Source of the DNA: Halorubrum sp. JWXQ-INN 858
GTDB lineage: Archaea > Halobacteriota > Halobacteria > Halobacteriales > Haloferacaceae
Length of the DNA stretch: 64,000 bases
NCBI RefSeq assembly: GCF_009806985.1
Contig: NZ_WUAX01000008.1
Span: 89,794 to 153,793, forward strand
Reading direction: 5' to 3'
Under the pieces are notes generated by a model that worked only from the letters and a program-made list of their open reading frames with translations, did no database searches and was not told where the DNA came from. Below, piece after piece: positions 1 through 8,384 of the stretch (the stretch's first letter is position 1; every line of letters starts with the position of its first letter). The position numbers were made by a program, and so were the translations under genes.

Positions 1-137
1 TCGATCCGCTCCTGGACCGCGGCGTCGCGTTGAACGGCCTCGCGGGTCTCCTCGAAGCGCTCGTACTCCGGCGTTCGGGCGATCCGTTCGCCGAGCTCAC
101 GGCCGAGGTCCTCGATGGACGCTTGTTCCGCGCTCAT
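1..137 (-). CDS. YlbF/YmcA-family protein, N-terminal part only
   Basis: The reverse strand reads from an ATG at 137 off the left edge of the window. The 45 visible residues begin MSAEQASIEDLGRELGERIA and continue as a charged, heptad-like helix with an ETREAV segment. This matches the start of the YlbF/YmcA helical family, which in Bacillus is linked to RNase Y and development and is also common in haloarchaea, where its role is unclear. The C-terminus lies outside the window, so the call rests on the N-terminal helix alone. It is divergent from nothing nearby; the esterase gene at 320-973 reads in the same direction upstream of it. Confidence 0.7.
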   Translation of the reverse strand, partial: MSAEQASIEDLGRELGERIARTPEYERFEETREAVQRDAAVQERI

Positions 138-258
138 ACCCTCGTTCGGGACGCGATCGGTTTCAACCTGCCGGAGCCGGCACCGCCGACCCGTCGGAGT
201 CGACAGCAGCGGCGTCAGGGCGGGGCGCGTGGGCGATCGAACCGGAACGCCGGATCGG

Positions 259-323
259 CCTCGGATCAGCCCTAACCCAGCCTCGGATCAGCCCTAACTC
301 AGCCTCGGATCACCCCGTATCAG
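259..323. repeat. Tandem repeat, 22-bp unit, about 3 copies
   Basis: Units begin CCTCGGATCA at 259, 281 and 303. The first two differ at one base and the third diverges as it runs into the TGA stop of the esterase gene (320-322). It fills the gap after that gene's 3' end. Confidence 0.85.
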
Positions 324-973
324 TCGATCCGGGCCTCGACGAACGCGACGACGGCGGCCAGCTCGTCCGGCCCGACACCGTGTCCGGTCGGGTACGCCCC
401 GTAGGTGACGTCCGCGCCGATCGCCTCGAGGCGGTCTGCGGCGGCCCGCGACCGCGATTCCGGGATCACGCGGTCCCCGGACCCCGCGCCGACGAACACG
501 GGCGTCCCGTCGATCCCGTCCGGGTCGCGGTCGGCGTGCGAGTCGGCGAGGTAGCCGTGGAGCGCGACGACCCACGCGTAGCGGTCGGGCGCGTCGAGCA
601 GGAGCGCCAGGCTCGAGATCGCCCCCTGGCTGAAGCCGAGCAGGCCGAGTCGGTCCGGATCGAGGTCGTAGGCGTCGACCGCGGCGGCGACGGTCTCGGA
701 GACGAGATCGAGGCTCCGCGCGAACTCCGCGGCGTGCGGCTGGCTCTCGTGGAGCCCCCCGCCGGAGAGGTCGAGTTCGTACCACGTGTAGCCGCCCTGC
801 AGGGGCTCGGGCGCGCGGAGGCTGATCACGTGGAGGGCGTCCGGGAGGCGCTCGGCGATCGGTAGCAGGTCCTGCTCGTCCGCGCCCCGGCCGTGTAACA
901 CGAACACCGCGGGCGCGTTCGCGGCGTCGTCGTCGGGCGCGACGTGGACGTATTCCAGTGGGAGTTCGGTCAT
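320..973 (-). CDS. Alpha/beta hydrolase, phospholipase/carboxylesterase family
   Basis: A 217-residue cytoplasmic serine hydrolase of the phospholipase/carboxylesterase type (YpfH/acyl-protein-thioesterase-like). The oxyanion region HGRGADE is at about 27-33. The nucleophile elbow GFSQGA puts the catalytic serine at 115. Asp167 (GSGDRVIP) and His198 (TGHGVGP) complete a plausible triad. The length is normal for the family. It has no signal peptide or membrane segment. It is transcribed away from dph2, and its 3' end runs into a tandem repeat. The substrate cannot be read from sequence; short-chain esters or thioesters are typical for the family. Confidence 0.88.
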   Translation of the reverse strand: MTELPLEYVHVAPDDDAANAPAVFVLHGRGADEQDLLPIAERLPDALHVISLRAPEPLQGGYTWYELDLSGGGLHESQPHAAEFARSLDLVSETVAAAVDAYDLDPDRLGLLGFSQGAISSLALLLDAPDRYAWVVALHGYLADSHADRDPDGIDGTPVFVGAGSGDRVIPESRSRAAADRLEAIGADVTYGAYPTGHGVGPDELAAVVAFVEARID

Positions 974-1100
974 ATCCGCCGTTGGACGGGTCGGCGGTTG
1001 TGTCTGTCGGCCGCGGCAGCGGCACGTCGGCGTCTCGGGGACGGCGTCGAGGGTGACCGACGCCGTTCATGATCGATCGGTGCTTTCTCCGGGGAACGGG

Positions 1101-1110
1101 CGGTTTAACC
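1101..1110 (+). promoter_or_regulatory. TATA-like element of dph2
   Basis: CGGTTTAACC is centred about 30 bases before the dph2 ATG at 1136, the spacing expected for a leaderless haloarchaeal transcript. No Shine-Dalgarno sequence precedes the start. Confidence 0.5.
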
Positions 1111-1135
1111 GTGCTGGGCCGCAACCACGGGATAT

Positions 1136-2179
1136 ATGAGCCGCGGGTCCACGGAGGGCGACCTCACCAAGACGGGGATGGCCCTGAAACACGATCGCGA
1201 GTGGGACTACGAACTCGACCGGATCGTCGAGGCCATCGAGGAGCGCGACGCCACGAAGGTCGGCCTCCAGTTCCCTGAGGGGTTGAAACGCCGCGGCCCG
1301 AGCGTCGCCGACGACCTCCGCGAGGCCGCCCCCGACGACGTCACGTTCATGATCTCCGGACAGCCCTGTTACGGGGCGTGTGACCTCGACACGTACCTGA
1401 TGCGCCGGACCGACGTCTTCGTCCACTTCGGCCACACGCCGATGAAGGAGTCCGACAGCATCATCTACGTCCCGCTGTTCTCGAACGTCGATCCGTTCCC
1501 GATCATGGAGGACGCGCTCGACGAGCTCGAGGACCCGGAGGACGACCCCGAGGTCGGGATCGTCACGACCGCCCAGCACATGAACCGATTCGAGGAGATG
1601 ACCGACTGGCTCGAGGAGCGAGGCTACGAGGTCCACACTCGCCGCGGAGACGACCGACTGACGATGGAGGGGCAGGTGCTCGGCTGCAACTACGCCTCCG
1701 CGGACATCCCCGCCGACCAAGTGTTGTACGTCGGCGGCGGCAAGTTCCATCCCGTCGGGTTGGCGATGGAACACCCCGAAAAGCGCGTCGTCATTGCCGA
1801 CCCGGTCAACAACGTCGTGAAGATCGCCGAACACGACCAGTTCCTCAAACAGCGCTACGCGTCGGTGCACAAGGCGATGGGGGCCGAGAAGTGGGGCGTG
1901 ATCTTCTGTACGAAGATCGGACAGGGTCGCTGGGAGAAGGCTCAGGAGATCGTCGAGAACAACGAGAACGCGTACCTGATCACGATGGACGAGGTGACTC
2001 CGGACCGCCTCCGGAACTTCGCGATGGACGCGTTCGTCAACACGGGCTGTCCGCGGATCACGACCGACGACGGCCCGCGGTTCCACAAGCCGATGTTGAC
2101 CCCCGGCGAGTACGAGGCGGCGATCGGCGAGAAGCCGCTCGACTCCATCGAGTTCGACACGTTCCACGACACCTGGTAA
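1136..2179 (+). CDS. dph2: Diphthamide biosynthesis enzyme Dph2 (3-amino-3-carboxypropyl transferase)
   Basis: This 347-residue protein is the archaeal radical-SAM-like enzyme that transfers the 3-amino-3-carboxypropyl group of S-adenosylmethionine to a histidine of elongation factor 2, the first step of diphthamide formation. Three cysteine sites that hold the [4Fe-4S] cluster in the family are present: SGQPCYGAC (Cys78/Cys82), LGCNYASAD (Cys184) and NTGCPRI (Cys305). The three-domain length fits archaeal Dph2. The first ATG is used because a TATA-like element lies about 30 bases upstream. A second in-frame Met at residue 15 is possible. A six-copy tandem repeat follows the stop. Confidence 0.95.
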   Translation: MSRGSTEGDLTKTGMALKHDREWDYELDRIVEAIEERDATKVGLQFPEGLKRRGPSVADDLREAAPDDVTFMISGQPCYGACDLDTYLMRRTDVFVHFGHTPMKESDSIIYVPLFSNVDPFPIMEDALDELEDPEDDPEVGIVTTAQHMNRFEEMTDWLEERGYEVHTRRGDDRLTMEGQVLGCNYASADIPADQVLYVGGGKFHPVGLAMEHPEKRVVIADPVNNVVKIAEHDQFLKQRYASVHKAMGAEKWGVIFCTKIGQGRWEKAQEIVENNENAYLITMDEVTPDRLRNFAMDAFVNTGCPRITTDDGPRFHKPMLTPGEYEAAIGEKPLDSIEFDTFHDTW

Positions 2180-2200
2180 CGGCGTCGCGCTCGGCGACCT

Positions 2201-2307
2201 TCGTTCGTACCGATTCTCGTTCGTACCGGTTCTCGTTCGCACCGATCCTCGTTCGCACCGATCCTCGTTCGCACCGATCCTCGTTCGCACCGATCCTCGT
2301 TCCCGTC
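2201..2307. repeat. Tandem repeat, 16-bp unit, 6 copies plus a partial
   Basis: Six consecutive 16-mers of the form TCGTTCGcACCGATCC start at 2201, 2217, 2233, 2249, 2265 and 2281. The last four are identical and the first two differ at two or three bases. A partial seventh copy follows. The array lies between the convergent ends of dph2 and the histidine kinase. Confidence 0.95.
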
Positions 2308-2345
2308 AGTACACGTTCGCGCCGGTCGCTACCGTGACGTCCCGT

Positions 2346-3749
2346 CTACGACGGCGCCGTCTCCCGGAACTCGAACCGTGCGCCGCCCTCCGCGCTCTCC
2401 GCGACGGTGGCGTCGAACCCGTGTGCGTTCGCGATCCGGTCGACGATCGTGAGCCCGATCCCGCTCCCGCCGTACCCCGTGGTGTAGCCGTGCTCGAACA
2501 CGTGATCCTGGTGGTCGGACGGGATCCCGTCCCCGGTGTCTTCCACGTAAAACCCGTCCGGAAGCGGGCCGACGCGGACCGTCACGTCCGGGCCGCCGTG
2601 GCCGACCGCGTTCCGGAACAGGTTCTCGAAGAGCCCTTGCAGCTGGCTCTCGTCGCCGATGAGCGTCACCGGCTCCGTCTCCAGCGTCGCCGACCGTGTA
2701 TCGATCATCGCCCATGCGGCCCGGGCGGCGTCGGGCAGGGAGACCGGCCCGTGCTCGTCACCCGTGGAGCCGTATCGGGCCAGCGCCGCGAGGTCGGTGA
2801 CGATCTCCTCGATCCGGCGTAACGACGTCTCGACGGGCGCTAAGTTCGACTCGTCCCCGGTTTCGTAGTAGCGTTCCAGCCGCCCCAACGCGACCGAAAG
2901 CGGGTTCCTGACGTCGTGTGACACCATACTGGAGAACTGGTCTAAGCGCTCGTTAACGCGTTTCAGCTCCTCCCGGGAGTTCCGCTCGTCGGTGACGTCC
3001 TCGACGGTGCCGACCGCGCGCGTCGGCGTCCCCTCGGCGTCGAAGTGGAACTCCCCTTGGGCCTCGATCCACCGCCGTTCGCCGTCCGCCCGGTGGATGC
3101 GACAGTCGAACTCCCAGCGTCCGGTCTCGAAGGCGGCGTCGAACCGTCGACGGACGTCCTCGCGGTCGTCCGGATGGACGTGTTCGAGGAACGTCTCGAC
3201 GCTCCAGTCGTCGATCGGGTCCTCGTAGCCGAAGATCCAGTCGTGACGCGGCGAGCGGACCGGGGAATCGTTCGAACCGAGATCGAGCTCCCAGATCCCG
3301 AGCTGGCCGGCCGACAGCGCGAGGCTCAGCCGCTCCTCGCTCTCCGCGAGCTCGCGCACCGTCCGCCGGGTCGCGGAGACGTCACGGAACAGCCACAGGT
3401 TCCCGCTCCCACCAGGGAGGTCGACCGGCCGATAGCTTCGTTCGACGGTTCGCCCGTCCCGGAGGTCCCACTCGTCGCCCTCGACGGGCTCCCGAGCCGC
3501 CACCAGTTCGGCGGCCCGGTCGGTGAATCCCTCCGGATCCACGCATCGCTCTGCGATCCGTCCGATCAGCTCCGCGGCATCGACGCCGACGAGGTCCGTC
3601 GCGGCGGTCGAGAGGCCGAACAGTTCGATCAGTCGCGGGTTGACCGCGAGCACGCCGCGGTCGGGGCCTTCGGCGAGCGCGCCGACGGGTAGCGCCCCGA
3701 ACAACGCCGAAAAGGTGTCGTCCGGGCGTTCGATCTCGTCGTTACGCAT
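2346..3749 (-). CDS. PAS-domain sensor histidine kinase
   Basis: A soluble 467-residue sensor kinase. A first PAS domain (about 13-125) is followed by a second PAS/PAC domain (about 135-255, with IWELDLGSND and GTVEDVTDERN). A HisKA dimerisation domain has the phospho-accepting histidine in SSMVSHDVRNPLS near residue 275. The ATP-binding domain shows the N box (GLFENLFRNAVGH), G1 (EDTGDGIPSD) and G2 (YGGSGIGL). There is no membrane segment, so the signal is probably intracellular, for example redox, light or a metabolite. No response regulator lies beside it, which is usual for haloarchaeal kinases. The start at 3749 is an ATG. Confidence 0.92.
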   Translation of the reverse strand: MRNDEIERPDDTFSALFGALPVGALAEGPDRGVLAVNPRLIELFGLSTAATDLVGVDAAELIGRIAERCVDPEGFTDRAAELVAAREPVEGDEWDLRDGRTVERSYRPVDLPGGSGNLWLFRDVSATRRTVRELAESEERLSLALSAGQLGIWELDLGSNDSPVRSPRHDWIFGYEDPIDDWSVETFLEHVHPDDREDVRRRFDAAFETGRWEFDCRIHRADGERRWIEAQGEFHFDAEGTPTRAVGTVEDVTDERNSREELKRVNERLDQFSSMVSHDVRNPLSVALGRLERYYETGDESNLAPVETSLRRIEEIVTDLAALARYGSTGDEHGPVSLPDAARAAWAMIDTRSATLETEPVTLIGDESQLQGLFENLFRNAVGHGGPDVTVRVGPLPDGFYVEDTGDGIPSDHQDHVFEHGYTTGYGGSGIGLTIVDRIANAHGFDATVAESAEGGARFEFRETAPS

Positions 3750-3843
3750 CGCGTCTCACGGTTGTGTTCCGAGGAACGGACGTAAATACTGTTCCCTCCG
3801 ATCCGTGTCCGCCGCTGCCGATGGGTCGAGCGCTTCGGGGGTC

Positions 3844-3948
3844 GGTTGTCGCTTCAGGGGTTGGTTGTCGCTTCGGGGGTTGGTTGTCGCTTCAGGGATC
3901 GGTTGTCGCTTCAGGGATCGGTTGTCGCCTCAGGGATCGGTCACCGAT
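3844..3948. repeat. Tandem repeat, 19-bp unit, 5 copies plus a partial
   Basis: Copies of GGTTGTCGCTTCAGGGATC begin at 3844, 3863, 3882, 3901 and 3920. The first two end GGGGTT instead of GGGATC. A degenerate partial follows to about 3948. It occupies the gap between the histidine kinase start and the 3' end of the aIF2-beta gene. Confidence 0.93.
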
Positions 3949-3994
3949 CCGGATGGCCGATCGTCGCTTCGGGCCGCGGGCCCGATCGGTCCGA

Positions 3995-4606
3995 TCAGCT
4001 CTCGCGGCGCGCGAACGCGAGGTTACCGGAGACGTTCTTGATGTACGCACGGACGGTGTCGCCCTCCTGGGCGCCGGGGACGAAGATCGTGTACTCGCCG
4101 CGCTCGGCGACCCCGTCGCCCTTGCGGCCCGTGCCCACGATGCGTAGCTCGTACGTGTTACCCGACTCGATCGCTTCCTCCTGTCGCTGGGTGTTCGCCG
4201 TCGACTGCTTGGCGACCGGACGGAATGCCCCACACGCCTCACAGCGAAGCATGGGCGTCCGGTTCTCGGTCTCCAGCCGCGTGTCGGGGAGGCCACACTC
4301 CGAGCAGGTGACGAACGACTCGATGTACGAGTCGACGGCCGCCTGGAAGTCGCTCTCGCGGAAGTTCCCGTTGTAACGCGCCCGGCCGTTGTCGTACTGG
4401 CCGGCGGTGCCGAGCTCCTGTTGGATCTTCGAGTGGACGTGCTCGGGGTCCCGTCCCAGCGCGTCGGCGATGGCCGAGAGGTTCGTCAGGCGGGTGAACG
4501 CCCCGTCCTTCTGGGTCTGCGGGGACGGCACGGACAGTCGCTCGTCGGAGCCACCGAAGTCGGGGACCGCCTCCATGGCGCGATCGAGGCTCGATTCGTA
4601 TTCCAT
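3995..4606 (-). CDS. Translation initiation factor aIF2 subunit beta with C-terminal TRAM domain
   Basis: The 203-residue protein combines two parts. Residues 1 to about 135 are the archaeal aIF2-beta fold, including the C4 zinc ribbon CSECGLPDTRL followed by CEACGAFRP. Residues about 142-203 form a TRAM domain with YELRIVGTGRKGDGVA, FVPGAQEGDTV and NVSGNLAFARR. aIF2-beta is part of the heterotrimer that delivers initiator tRNA to the small ribosomal subunit; TRAM is a small RNA-binding beta-barrel. The start chosen, MEYESSLDRAMEAVPDF at 4606, matches the usual beginning of the family; the frame is open further upstream, but only as low-information sequence. Canonical aIF2-beta is about 135-140 residues, so the extension is real added sequence. 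Confidence 0.93.
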   Translation of the reverse strand: MEYESSLDRAMEAVPDFGGSDERLSVPSPQTQKDGAFTRLTNLSAIADALGRDPEHVHSKIQQELGTAGQYDNGRARYNGNFRESDFQAAVDSYIESFVTCSECGLPDTRLETENRTPMLRCEACGAFRPVAKQSTANTQRQEEAIESGNTYELRIVGTGRKGDGVAERGEYTIFVPGAQEGDTVRAYIKNVSGNLAFARRES

Positions 4607-4795
4607 ACGGAACGGCAAGAGGGGGCGACGGAAATCGCTTCCGGGTCCGTTCCGCCCCGGCCGTTCGATCGATACGAGCGCCCCCGTCTCCTCGGTTTGG
4701 ACCTGCTCGGCGCGTCCATGGTCGACGTTCGTGGCTGATGCGTACGCGTCGCACAGCCGGCTCGCGCTTGATACGTTCGGGCGCGTCGGTAGTGT

Positions 4796-5998
4796 ATGAA
4801 CCACAGCCGCAGACGCCTCCTCGCCGTCGCCCTCGCTGGGGGCGTCACCGCCTTGTCCGGGTGTACCGATGGAGACGTCGTCGGTGGGATCCGCGGCGGG
4901 TCGGGATCGGACTCGTCCTCCGAGGCGGAACACGGGGACGGCGACGACGAGGCGCTCGGTGACCCGCCCGCCCCCGATCCACCGACTACGGCCGATCCGT
5001 TGTTCCTCGAGTACGACCACGACCGGCTGCTCGAGGCGTCGATAAGCGGGGGTGTCGGACAGGACGGCATCCCCTCGATCGACCGTCCGCGGTTCCGTCC
5101 GGTCGCCGACGACCCGCTCGGCGACGGCGCGCCCGTGTTCGGCGTCGTGCGTGACGGCGTGGCCAGGGCGTATCCCCAGTACGTGCTCGTCTGGCACGAG
5201 ATCGTCAACGACGTGATCGCCGGCGAGCAGGTCGCGGTCACGTACTGTCCGCTCACCGGTACCGCACAGGGGTTCGAGCGCGGCGCCGCGGAGTTCGGCG
5301 TCTCCGGCCACCTCGTCAACTCGAACCTGATCATGTACGACCGGGAGACGGAGAGCTGGTGGCCCCAGCTGCTCGCCACCGCCATCGACGGCCCGATGCG
5401 GGGTCGATCGCTTCGGGAGTTCCGCGTCGTGTGGACGACGCTCGGCGAGTGGCGCGCCGCGTATCCGGACTCGGAGGTCCTGACCGACGACACCGGCTTC
5501 GCGCGTCGGTACGGAAGCGACCCGTACGGCGCCTACGATCCGCTACAGGGCTACTACGCGGGGGATTCGACCATGTTCTCCCCGCTCTCCCGGCCGGACG
5601 ACGGCCACGCGAAGTCCGTCGTCATCGGCGCGCGGACGGCGACCGGTGCGATCGCCTTCGACAAGGAGACGCTACTCGAGAACCGGACGCTCTCGGGAAC
5701 GATACCGGCGAGCGGAGCCGGCGCGAACGGTGGGGGCGGGAGCAACGGTGCGGACCGGCTCGTCGCCGTCACGGACCCCGTGCTCTCGACCGGCTACGTC
5801 TACCGCGACCCCGACGGCCTGTCGATCGAGGCGGACGGCGACGCCTACCGGGTCGAGGGCGAAGGCGGGGGCGTTCCCGCCGCCGAACTGCCGCTCGAGT
5901 CGGTTCTGGCGTTCGACGCGATGTGGTTCGCCTGGGCCGGGTTTTACCCCACCACCGCGTTCGTCGGCCGACACACGGGACCCGGCGATGGGCGCTGA
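4796..5998 (+). CDS. DUF3179-domain lipoprotein, Tat-exported
   Basis: The N-terminus has an RRR twin-arginine motif (residues 5-7), a hydrophobic stretch and the lipobox ALSGC with Cys23, followed by an acidic linker. This pattern marks a Tat-exported lipid-anchored protein. The rest (about 70-400) is a DUF3179 domain, recognisable by VFGVVRDGVARAYP, LVWHEIVND and VTYCPLTGTA, and by the LVNSNLIMYDR and LSGTIPASG region. The biochemical function of DUF3179 is unknown to me. The gene overlaps the following membrane-protein gene by 11 bases, which suggests co-translation. Confidence 0.88.
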   Translation: MNHSRRRLLAVALAGGVTALSGCTDGDVVGGIRGGSGSDSSSEAEHGDGDDEALGDPPAPDPPTTADPLFLEYDHDRLLEASISGGVGQDGIPSIDRPRFRPVADDPLGDGAPVFGVVRDGVARAYPQYVLVWHEIVNDVIAGEQVAVTYCPLTGTAQGFERGAAEFGVSGHLVNSNLIMYDRETESWWPQLLATAIDGPMRGRSLREFRVVWTTLGEWRAAYPDSEVLTDDTGFARRYGSDPYGAYDPLQGYYAGDSTMFSPLSRPDDGHAKSVVIGARTATGAIAFDKETLLENRTLSGTIPASGAGANGGGGSNGADRLVAVTDPVLSTGYVYRDPDGLSIEADGDAYRVEGEGGGVPAAELPLESVLAFDAMWFAWAGFYPTTAFVGRHTGPGDGR

Positions 5999-6629
5999 GA
6001 CGTCCACCCCGACCGGTGCGCCGGTCGCGTGGTCCGTGGGGCTCGTCCGTCGAGCGGCGTTCGCCGTTCGCGCATCGCTCGCGCGTCGCGACGGCCGCGT
6101 GACGTTCGGGGCTGTCGTGGTCGGATACGTTCTCCTCTACAGCGCCGGGCTCGGGCACCTCGGACGACGGACCGTCGTGGGCGGCGGCATCGCCGGGACG
6201 GAGCCGCTGATCGACGTGTTCGTCGTGAGCGATCCGCTGTCGACCGCGGCGCGTCGGGTCGCGCCGTTCCAGTACGAGACGGTCGCGCTCGTCGGCGTCG
6301 GTCCGGTCGAGTACCTCTTTGCGCCCGTCAACGCCGTGATCGGGGTCGCGCTCGCGACGCTCGTCGGCGTCACTCTGGCGGTCTCCGTCGTCGCCTGGCG
6401 CGGCCCGTCCGCGTGTCGGATCGGTCCCGGTGCCGGGGCGGCCGCCGGGCTGCCGGGGATCCTCTCCGGGTTCGTTTGTTGTGGCCCGACGCTGCTCCTG
6501 ATCATCGGTGTGCAGGCCTCTACTGGGATCCTCGCCGCCATGCGGTGGTTCCTCCCGCTCGCCGTCGTCGCCCTGGTCGGAACGCTGTTGTGGGTCGGGA
6601 GCCGGGTCGATCCCGAAGCCAGCGGGTGA
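5988..6629 (+). CDS. Small multi-pass membrane protein with CCGP motif
   Basis: The 213-residue protein starts at the ATG at 5988, inside the last codons of the DUF3179 gene. About four hydrophobic spans are visible: VTFGAVVVGYVLLYSAGLG, the NAVIGVALATLVGVTLAVSV region, PGILSGFVCCGPTLLLIIG, and WFLPLAVVALVGTLLWVG. The vicinal cysteines of GFVCCGPTLL sit at the start of a membrane span and could bind metal or form a disulfide; this is inference. I do not recognise the family beyond a conserved haloarchaeal membrane protein. Its overlap with the DUF3179 gene makes a functional pair likely. The 3' end, including the stop codon, is the first unit of a tandem repeat. Confidence 0.75.
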   Translation: MGAETSTPTGAPVAWSVGLVRRAAFAVRASLARRDGRVTFGAVVVGYVLLYSAGLGHLGRRTVVGGGIAGTEPLIDVFVVSDPLSTAARRVAPFQYETVALVGVGPVEYLFAPVNAVIGVALATLVGVTLAVSVVAWRGPSACRIGPGAGAAAGLPGILSGFVCCGPTLLLIIGVQASTGILAAMRWFLPLAVVALVGTLLWVGSRVDPEASG

Positions 6630-6682
6630 CAGGACCGATCCCGAAGTCGGCGGGTGGCAGGACCGATCCCGAAGCCGGCGTG
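6609..6682. repeat. Tandem repeat, 28-bp unit, about 2.6 copies, including a stop codon
   Basis: Units begin GATCCCGAAG at 6609, 6637 and 6665. The first unit contains the last codons and the TGA stop (6627-6629) of the membrane-protein gene, so the copies look like duplications of a gene end into the intergenic space. Confidence 0.92.
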
Positions 6683-6722
6683 TCCGGGACGACCCTCGTC
6701 CAGCGGTCGCCGATCCCTCCGG

Positions 6723-8369
6723 TCACCGCTTTCCGCGGGTATCGCTTCCCGCGCTTCGCCACTCCGAGAGCGTCTCGCGGTAGCTCTCGGCGAGCTCGCG
6801 GACGACGAGCCGGTCCCGGGGGTCGACGACGAGGGCGTGCAGCGTGAGCAGATACGCCGCGACCCCAGCGAGGGAGCCGAGGACGACCGCCGCGATCCCG
6901 GGGACCACGGCTCGAACCGCGAGCATACCGCCGATCATCACGGCTCCGGCAGCGAGCGGCTTTCCGAAGGTACGGTCGTACGGCCACAACCCCTCGAACC
7001 GGCGAAGCAACAGCAACTGGAGCCCGTTCTGGACGACGATGGCGAGGGAGGTGCCGAGCGCCGCGCCGACGAGCCCGAACCGAAGGACGAAGACGTACGT
7101 CAGCCCGACGTTGAGGGCGGCGAGCAGCCAGTCGAGCGCCATCCGCGCGTACTGGTGGTCGGTCATCATGAGGAGCCAGCCGGTCGCGCCCACGGCGCTC
7201 CCGACGAACACGCCGCCGAGATAGACGACGAGGGGAACGTAGCCGCGGACGTACGTCTCGCCGAACACCGCGAGCAGCTCCCCGCCGTACACGCCCAGCA
7301 CCGCGAGCAGCGGCAGGACCGTCGTGACGATGAGCCGAGTCACCGACGAGTACACCGCGTTGAGCGTGTCCGTTCGGTCGTCCGCGTACAGGTCGGACGC
7401 CACCGGGGGGAGGAGCTGGTTGAACGACAACAGCGGGATCCACGCGATGGCGATCAGTACGAGGACGACGTTGTACACGCCGGCCGCGACCGCCGAGAGG
7501 AGCGCGCCGACCAGGAGGACGTCGACGCGGTTCTGGAACACCTTCCCGAGGCTGCTCATCGCGACCGGCGCGGCGTGGTTATAGAAGCGCCACGCCTCGG
7601 AGCGCGCGCCGCGGAGCGTCGGGGTGATCCGCGTCACGCGGACCGACAGCGGGACCCCGACGACGACGAGCAGGAACAGACAGGCGACCATCGCACCGGC
7701 GACGCCGACGACGGAGTACCCGAGCGCCAGGGCCACGAGCGCGCCGACGAGCCGGGCCGCCGGGCGCAACAGCTTGTTGAATAGGACCTCGCCGCGGGCC
7801 GACCCGATGGCGCGGAAGACGCCGGCGGCGATCATCGCCAGCCCGGCGAGCCCCACCAGGACGCCGAACAGCCGAAGCGTCGGGATGAACGCCGGCTCGG
7901 TCACGGTGAGGTCGTTGATCCGCGGGGCCGACACCCAGACGCCGACCGCCATGAGGACGCCGACCCAGACCGTCGTCGCGTACGCCAGTCCCGTGACTCG
8001 CGAGCGGCGGGCCGGGTCGTCGCTCGCGGCCGGGAGAAAGCGCTGAAGCGCCGGCACGCTCCCGAACGTGACGAGCCGGACGAGCACCTGGGCGATACGC
8101 CACGCGAGCGCGTACACGCCGTACGTCGTCGGCCCGAGCCCCCTGGCGAGGACGAACTCGGTCGCGGTCGTCAACCCGCGCTGGGCGGAGAACGCCCCCG
8201 ACGTGACGACCGCGCCGTGCGCGATTTCGACCAGCGCGTCGTGCTCGTCCTCAGCGACGTCCGCGACGGAACCGTCGTCGGTATCGCCGGTACCCGCACC
8301 GGAACCGTCAGTGGCGTCGTCGGGCCGCTCCCTCGGATCGTCTCCCACGATACGTTCGTCCGACGGCAC
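6723..8369 (-). CDS. Polysaccharide/oligosaccharide flippase (Wzx/RfbX-like, MATE-type fold)
   Basis: A 548-residue membrane protein with an acidic N-terminal tail (about 50 residues) and about 12-14 hydrophobic helices. It looks like the RfbX/Wzx group that flips lipid-linked sugars across the membrane for glycoprotein or polysaccharide assembly: FVLARGLGPTTYGVYALAWR early on, and LARFG-like C-terminal helices with GLWPYDRTFGKPL. The called start is a GTG at 8369. A TATA-like GTTTAAT (8378-8384) lies too close to that codon for leaderless use. A second in-frame GTG at about 8348 (VGDDPRERP) fits the spacing better and may be the true start. The C-terminus ends in a cytoplasmic tail. Confidence 0.87.
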   Translation of the reverse strand: MPSDERIVGDDPRERPDDATDGSGAGTGDTDDGSVADVAEDEHDALVEIAHGAVVTSGAFSAQRGLTTATEFVLARGLGPTTYGVYALAWRIAQVLVRLVTFGSVPALQRFLPAASDDPARRSRVTGLAYATTVWVGVLMAVGVWVSAPRINDLTVTEPAFIPTLRLFGVLVGLAGLAMIAAGVFRAIGSARGEVLFNKLLRPAARLVGALVALALGYSVVGVAGAMVACLFLLVVVGVPLSVRVTRITPTLRGARSEAWRFYNHAAPVAMSSLGKVFQNRVDVLLVGALLSAVAAGVYNVVLVLIAIAWIPLLSFNQLLPPVASDLYADDRTDTLNAVYSSVTRLIVTTVLPLLAVLGVYGGELLAVFGETYVRGYVPLVVYLGGVFVGSAVGATGWLLMMTDHQYARMALDWLLAALNVGLTYVFVLRFGLVGAALGTSLAIVVQNGLQLLLLRRFEGLWPYDRTFGKPLAAGAVMIGGMLAVRAVVPGIAAVVLGSLAGVAAYLLTLHALVVDPRDRLVVRELAESYRETLSEWRSAGSDTRGKR

Positions 8370-8384
8370 GACCGCGGATTAAAC

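Noticed and set aside
30..297. Two short plus-strand frames at the left edge
   Set aside because: They overlap the YlbF-like gene on the reverse strand and a tandem repeat, and show no protein-like pattern.
2201..2307. CRISPR array
   Set aside because: The repeats are directly adjacent with no spacers and have 16-bp units, so this is a simple tandem array; the same holds for the other arrays.
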